From NCBI GenBank assembly GCA_013215905.1, contig JABSQI010000007.1:1-20041 (forward strand): DNA of 20,041 nt. Direction: 5' to 3'. The position numbers and the translations under genes are program-made. The notes under the pieces were generated by a model, which was given only the letters and a program-made list of their open reading frames with translations, did not search any database and was not told the DNA's origin. Origin of the DNA: Legionellales bacterium (lineage in GTDB: Bacteria > Pseudomonadota > Gammaproteobacteria > PIVX01). Positions 17,370-20,041 of this stretch are shown here, in pieces. Position 1 is the stretch's first letter; each line of letters starts with the position of its first letter.

Positions 17370-18164
17370 ATGCAGTTAGAAATACCAGAAGTAGTTAAAA
17401 AATTTAGTCGAAATCCTGCTGAGTATCATAAAAACGCGGTTTTCCAGAAAGAGATATGTACAAGACTATTAAGTAGATTACAGTACTGTAGTTTGTCTCC
17501 AGATTTAATATTAGATTTAGGATGCGGTACAGGTTTTGTAACGACAGATATTAAGGGTTTATATCCTAGATCTAGTATTTTTAGCTTAGATATTTCGTTG
17601 GAAATGACTAGGTTTGCGAGAAAACAAATAAATAATAGGATGATATGTGCTGATGCTACTATCTTGCCTTTTCCTTCTAATTCATTCGATTTAATTATTG
17701 CTAATCTTCTGCTACATTGGGTGAATGACTTTGAGTCGTTATTATTAGAGTGTCAGAGAATATTATCAGAAGATGGATTATTATTGTTTTCTACTCTTAG
17801 TAATAATTCTTTGTTGGAGTTAAAGGAGTCTTGGAGTAATATAGATAATTATGACCATGTACATAAATATTTTGATTTTATAGATTTAGGAAATTATCTA
17901 CTAAAAACTTTTTGGAAAGATCCTGTTATTGATCAAGAACAATTAGTTGTAGCTTATCCAGCATTTTGCGAGTTAGTCAAGGATCTGAAGAATACTGGGT
18001 TAGCAAACTCTGCCTGTGATCGATTTAAAGGATTATATACTAAAAACAAATTATTAGAGTTAGAGAAATTTTATTCTAAGTATATTGATGATAATGGGAA
18101 ATTCCCTGTTACATACGAAATAATCTATGGACATTGTTTAAAAGGTAAAGCTAACTCATATTGA
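17370..18164 (+). CDS. bioC: Malonyl-ACP O-methyltransferase, BioC-like
   Basis: BioC methylates malonyl-ACP (or -CoA) with SAM so that fatty-acid synthesis can build the pimeloyl moiety of biotin. The 264 residues start with the BioC-type FSRNPAEYHKNAVFQKEICT. The SAM-binding motif LDLGCGTGF (about 48-56) follows, then the acidic motif II (SLDISLEMTRFAR), CADATILPFPSNSFDLI, and NLLLHWVNDF, which corresponds to the BioC QWxxD-like segment. The end PVTYEIIYGHCLK is also BioC-like. No other bio gene is in the window. The gene lies 26 bases after the RND gene on the same strand, which suggests shared transcription without functional linkage. A generic class I methyltransferase of another pathway is the main alternative. 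Confidence 0.8.
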   Translation: MQLEIPEVVKKFSRNPAEYHKNAVFQKEICTRLLSRLQYCSLSPDLILDLGCGTGFVTTDIKGLYPRSSIFSLDISLEMTRFARKQINNRMICADATILPFPSNSFDLIIANLLLHWVNDFESLLLECQRILSEDGLLLFSTLSNNSLLELKESWSNIDNYDHVHKYFDFIDLGNYLLKTFWKDPVIDQEQLVVAYPAFCELVKDLKNTGLANSACDRFKGLYTKNKLLELEKFYSKYIDDNGKFPVTYEIIYGHCLKGKANSY

Positions 18165-18221
18165 ATTAACAATTTTATAAGCAACTGTCAAAATCAAATT
18201 ATTATCAAATATTATAACGAT

Positions 18222-18244
18222 TTAATAGTATAAGAAACTATTAA
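18222..18244. terminator. Candidate bidirectional terminator hairpin
   Basis: TTAATAGT (18222-18229) and ACTATTAA (18237-18244) form a perfect 8-bp stem with a 7-base loop between the convergent bioC and oxygenase genes. The position suits transcription termination in both directions. The stem is almost entirely A/T and no long T-run follows, so it would be weak as an intrinsic terminator. Confidence 0.3.
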
Positions 18245-18292
18245 TACTAAAATCTAAGAATACTACAGTAATAGATAATACTAAATTAACCT

Positions 18293-18919
18293 TTAGCTAT
18301 TAAAACCTATTATAGTAAACCTTGGATTCAAAGCGAACTCACTAACTTGGCTTATGAAATGCGGTACTCTAAATTTCTTATGATTAACCAAAACAAGCCG
18401 ATTAAACAGTGGGAAGATTGGTAAAATATATTCTTGATCTACATGATCACAAACATGGAGTATTCCACCCCAATCCCATCTCCAATCTTCATTTACATAA
18501 TAAATTGAACCTATATCTCCCGCATAATCATCTATATGAAGACGATAGTAATCCCCTTGTTTTAATCGATAACATCTTTTATCAAAATTTTGTAAATTAA
18601 CACCAGACATTTCTCTTATCTTGTTTTTAAAATTATTATTAAAAATTTCAGTAAAATTTTGATTTGATTCAAGATCCTTTGATCTCCAAAATTTTGCTTT
18701 ATATTCTTCGTTTTCTCTAGGACAAAGCGGATTTTCGGTTTTAAAAACATGGCTATAGTAGCCTTCTCTAGTTTGATCTAAAAATTCCCAATTCTTTTCA
18801 TTTTCTGCTAAATATAATTTATTTAATTCTTGAGCCATTTCTTTCGGCAGAAAATCATTTATTATAACGTAACCTTTCTCTTCTAGATCTTTTTGACAAT
18901 TATCAACATTAACTTTCAT
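18293..18919 (-). CDS. 2-oxoglutarate/Fe(II)-dependent oxygenase
   Basis: This predicted non-haem iron dioxygenase couples 2-oxoglutarate decarboxylation to substrate hydroxylation. The 208 residues contain the double-stranded beta-helix core with the facial triad H128-x-D130 (YYRLHIDDYAGDIGSIYYVN) and H187 (VPHFIS). R200 (NPRFTIIGF), 13 residues later, is placed to bind the 2-oxoglutarate carboxylate. The strongly aromatic block NEDWRWDWGGILHV after the first motif resembles prolyl-hydroxylase-like members that modify proteins, but the substrate is unknown. The N-terminal YVIINDFLPKEMAQEL is typical of this group. There is no signal peptide, so it is probably cytosolic. AGGGG about ten bases upstream supports the start. 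The gene stands alone, convergent with bioC, and its iron-binding residues are all present. Confidence 0.85.
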   Translation of the reverse strand: MKVNVDNCQKDLEEKGYVIINDFLPKEMAQELNKLYLAENEKNWEFLDQTREGYYSHVFKTENPLCPRENEEYKAKFWRSKDLESNQNFTEIFNNNFKNKIREMSGVNLQNFDKRCYRLKQGDYYRLHIDDYAGDIGSIYYVNEDWRWDWGGILHVCDHVDQEYILPIFPLFNRLVLVNHKKFRVPHFISQVSEFALNPRFTIIGFNS

Positions 18920-18951
18920 CTTTTGTATCCCCTGGAATTTAACGACTGATT

Positions 18952-18978
18952 TTTATTTCTGAGGAAATTAGAAATAAA
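18952..18978 (-). promoter_or_regulatory. 9-bp inverted repeat upstream of oxygenase gene
   Basis: TTTATTTCT (18952-18960) and AGAAATAAA (18970-18978) are perfectly complementary, with a nine-base spacer, about 33-60 bases before the oxygenase start codon. In double-stranded DNA this could be an operator for a dimeric regulator; in RNA it would be a 5' leader hairpin. A/T richness makes a chance occurrence possible. Confidence 0.3.
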
Positions 18979-19111
18979 CTCAATTTACTCTAACATAATA
19001 TTATTTATATTCCAATAAAAACTAACTTATAAGGAAAACCGATTATTTAATGATAAATTTATATTTTTAATATTTTTCAAATATCTTATTCCAATACAGG
19101 GATGCTCATTG

Positions 19112-19154
19112 AACTTGTACTATTATCTTCTGTATTTCATAAAAAATACAAGTT
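19112..19154 (-). repeat. Overlapping inverted repeats downstream of ispA
   Basis: The arms AACTTGTA (19112-19119) and TACAAGTT (19147-19154) are perfectly complementary. Inside them TGTATTT (19131-19137) pairs with AAATACA (19144-19150). The two stems share the bases TACA at 19147-19150, so they cannot form together. They lie about 70 bases past the ispA stop, where a transcript end is expected, but no T-run follows. Confidence 0.35.
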
Positions 19155-19222
19155 ACAGACTAGGTTTTAGTAATAATGAAAATGTTTCTTATCGGATTTT
19201 CACAAAATTCTTATCAGAAAAT

Positions 19223-20041
19223 TTAATGTCCTCGATGTAATAAATATTTTGCAAATAGTTCTAGATTCCCTGTTTTCTCAGACCAAGGCGATATTACATT
19301 AACAGAATGGTTATAGAGCTCATTTGCTTTTTGCTTGGCTTTCTCAATACCTAATAAAGAGCAATAAGTGTTTTTATTATTTTTTATATCAGATTTAGCT
19401 GGCTTGCCGAGGATATCACTTGTACTTTCAATATCTAAAATATCATCTTTTATTTGAAAGGCAAAACTAATTGACTCTGTATATTCGATAATTGCTTGTA
19501 TGCGTTGATCAGCTTTTTCTAAAATTTCTCCGACCATGAGTGCTATAGACATAAATAGATTTCCTGTTTTCAATGTATGAATTTTTTCTAATTCATCGAG
19601 AGATATTTTTTCATTAGCTGATTCTAAATCAAGTAATTGTCCAGCGGCCATTCCTGTCCAACCACAGGATTGGGCTAGTAAAATAGTTTGTTGGATTTTG
19701 ACTTTTGGGGATAAATAAGGGTTTTTTGCTAATACTTCAAAGGCTAATGATTGTAGCGCGTCTCCTGCCAATATTGCTATCCCTTCATTGTAGGCGATAT
19801 GTAGTGATGGTTTTCCTCTTCTAAAGTCATCATCGTCCATGGCGGGTAAATCATCATGTATCATAGAGTAACAGTGAATTAATTCTATAGCTGCGGCAAT
19901 GTTATCCACTTTTTCAAGTGGGATATTTAAGAATTCTGCAAAAAGATATACGAGAATTGGTCTAACACGTTTACCTTTATTAAGGCATGTATAAGACATT
20001 GATTCTAGTAATTTTGAATCTGCTTGGGGGGTGTTTTTTAA
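19223..20041 (-). CDS. ispA: Polyprenyl (farnesyl) diphosphate synthase, 5' end beyond window
   Basis: IspA condenses DMAPP and IPP to geranyl and then farnesyl diphosphate for quinone, undecaprenyl and haem O synthesis. Both Asp-rich motifs are present: DDLPAMDDDDFRRG (first DDxxxxD, magnesium/allylic site) and FQIKDDILDIE (second DDxxD). The GKRVRPILVYL segment before them and the Lys-Thr pair in HTLKTGNLF are also family marks. The frame stays open from ATG 19997-19999 to the window edge (…ADSKLLESMSYT), and that extension matches the IspA N-terminal helix, so the true start lies beyond 20041. About 272 of roughly 295 residues are visible. The C-terminal end (FAKYLLHRGH) is normal. In many gammaproteobacteria dxs follows ispA; here it does not. 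Confidence 0.93.
   Translation of the reverse strand, partial: LKNTPQADSKLLESMSYTCLNKGKRVRPILVYLFAEFLNIPLEKVDNIAAAIELIHCYSMIHDDLPAMDDDDFRRGKPSLHIAYNEGIAILAGDALQSLAFEVLAKNPYLSPKVKIQQTILLAQSCGWTGMAAGQLLDLESANEKISLDELEKIHTLKTGNLFMSIALMVGEILEKADQRIQAIIEYTESISFAFQIKDDILDIESTSDILGKPAKSDIKNNKNTYCSLLGIEKAKQKANELYNHSVNVISPWSEKTGNLELFAKYLLHRGH

Larger units (their letters stand above)
18920..19222. other. Intergenic region between ispA and the oxygenase gene
   Basis: These 303 bases separate two minus-strand genes and contain no supported gene. They hold two notable inverted repeats: TTTATTTCT/AGAAATAAA at 18952-18978, just upstream of the oxygenase gene, and a pair of overlapping repeats at 19112-19154 on the ispA side. 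The region should therefore contain the ispA transcript end and the oxygenase promoter. I cannot place a convincing -35/-10 pair. Confidence 0.5.

Overview
The window is very AT-rich, with coding regions in the low-30s % GC by eye. It reads as the chromosome of a gammaproteobacterium. The strongest evidence is the nine-gene run thrS-infC-rpmI-rplT-pheS-pheT-ihfA-merR-EVE: an ihfA gene directly behind pheT, followed by a MerR-type gene, is the classic gammaproteobacterial order. Low GC, a truncated DNA-repair gene and several orphan exported proteins would suit a host-associated or intracellular lineage (Legionellales- or Francisella-like). That placement is inference; the sequence does not fix a genus.

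Layout. (1) 1-1021: about 120 non-coding bases that look like the end of an insertion sequence, abutting the 3' part of uvrB. About 390 N-terminal residues of UvrB, including the ATPase motifs, are absent from this side. (2) 1149-8935: tRNA-Val(GAC), then a tight translation operon (ThrRS, IF-3 with an ATT start, L35, L20, PheRS alpha and beta), IHF alpha, a MerR-like regulator overlapping ihfA, and an EVE-domain protein. (3) 9289-10043: a peptide deformylase with a complete active site and an apparent N-terminal export signal, then tRNA-Pro(GGG). (4) 10044-12705: loosely packed accessory genes: an exported orphan, an exported DUF547 protein, a GNAT acetyltransferase and a small orphan. (5) 12784-18164: a TolC-type outer-membrane channel, an RND inner-membrane pump and a BioC-type methyltransferase in one close run. 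No periplasmic adaptor gene lies beside the pump. (6) 18293-20041, minus strand: a stand-alone 2OG-Fe(II) oxygenase and ispA, whose 5' end runs off the window.

How the parts work together. Region 2 is housekeeping: aminoacylation, initiation factor and ribosome assembly, probably one or a few transcripts starting at or before the tRNA. IHF alpha and the MerR-like protein add a chromosome-organising and regulatory tail. Regions 3 and 4 carry several proteins predicted to leave the cytoplasm. Region 5 would form an envelope efflux system if an adaptor is encoded elsewhere. No CRISPR array, prophage block or complete transposase gene is visible. The most unusual items are the apparently exported deformylase, the uvrB truncation at an IS-like end, and the adaptor-less TolC/RND pair. 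None of these amounts to a demonstrably new system from sequence alone.
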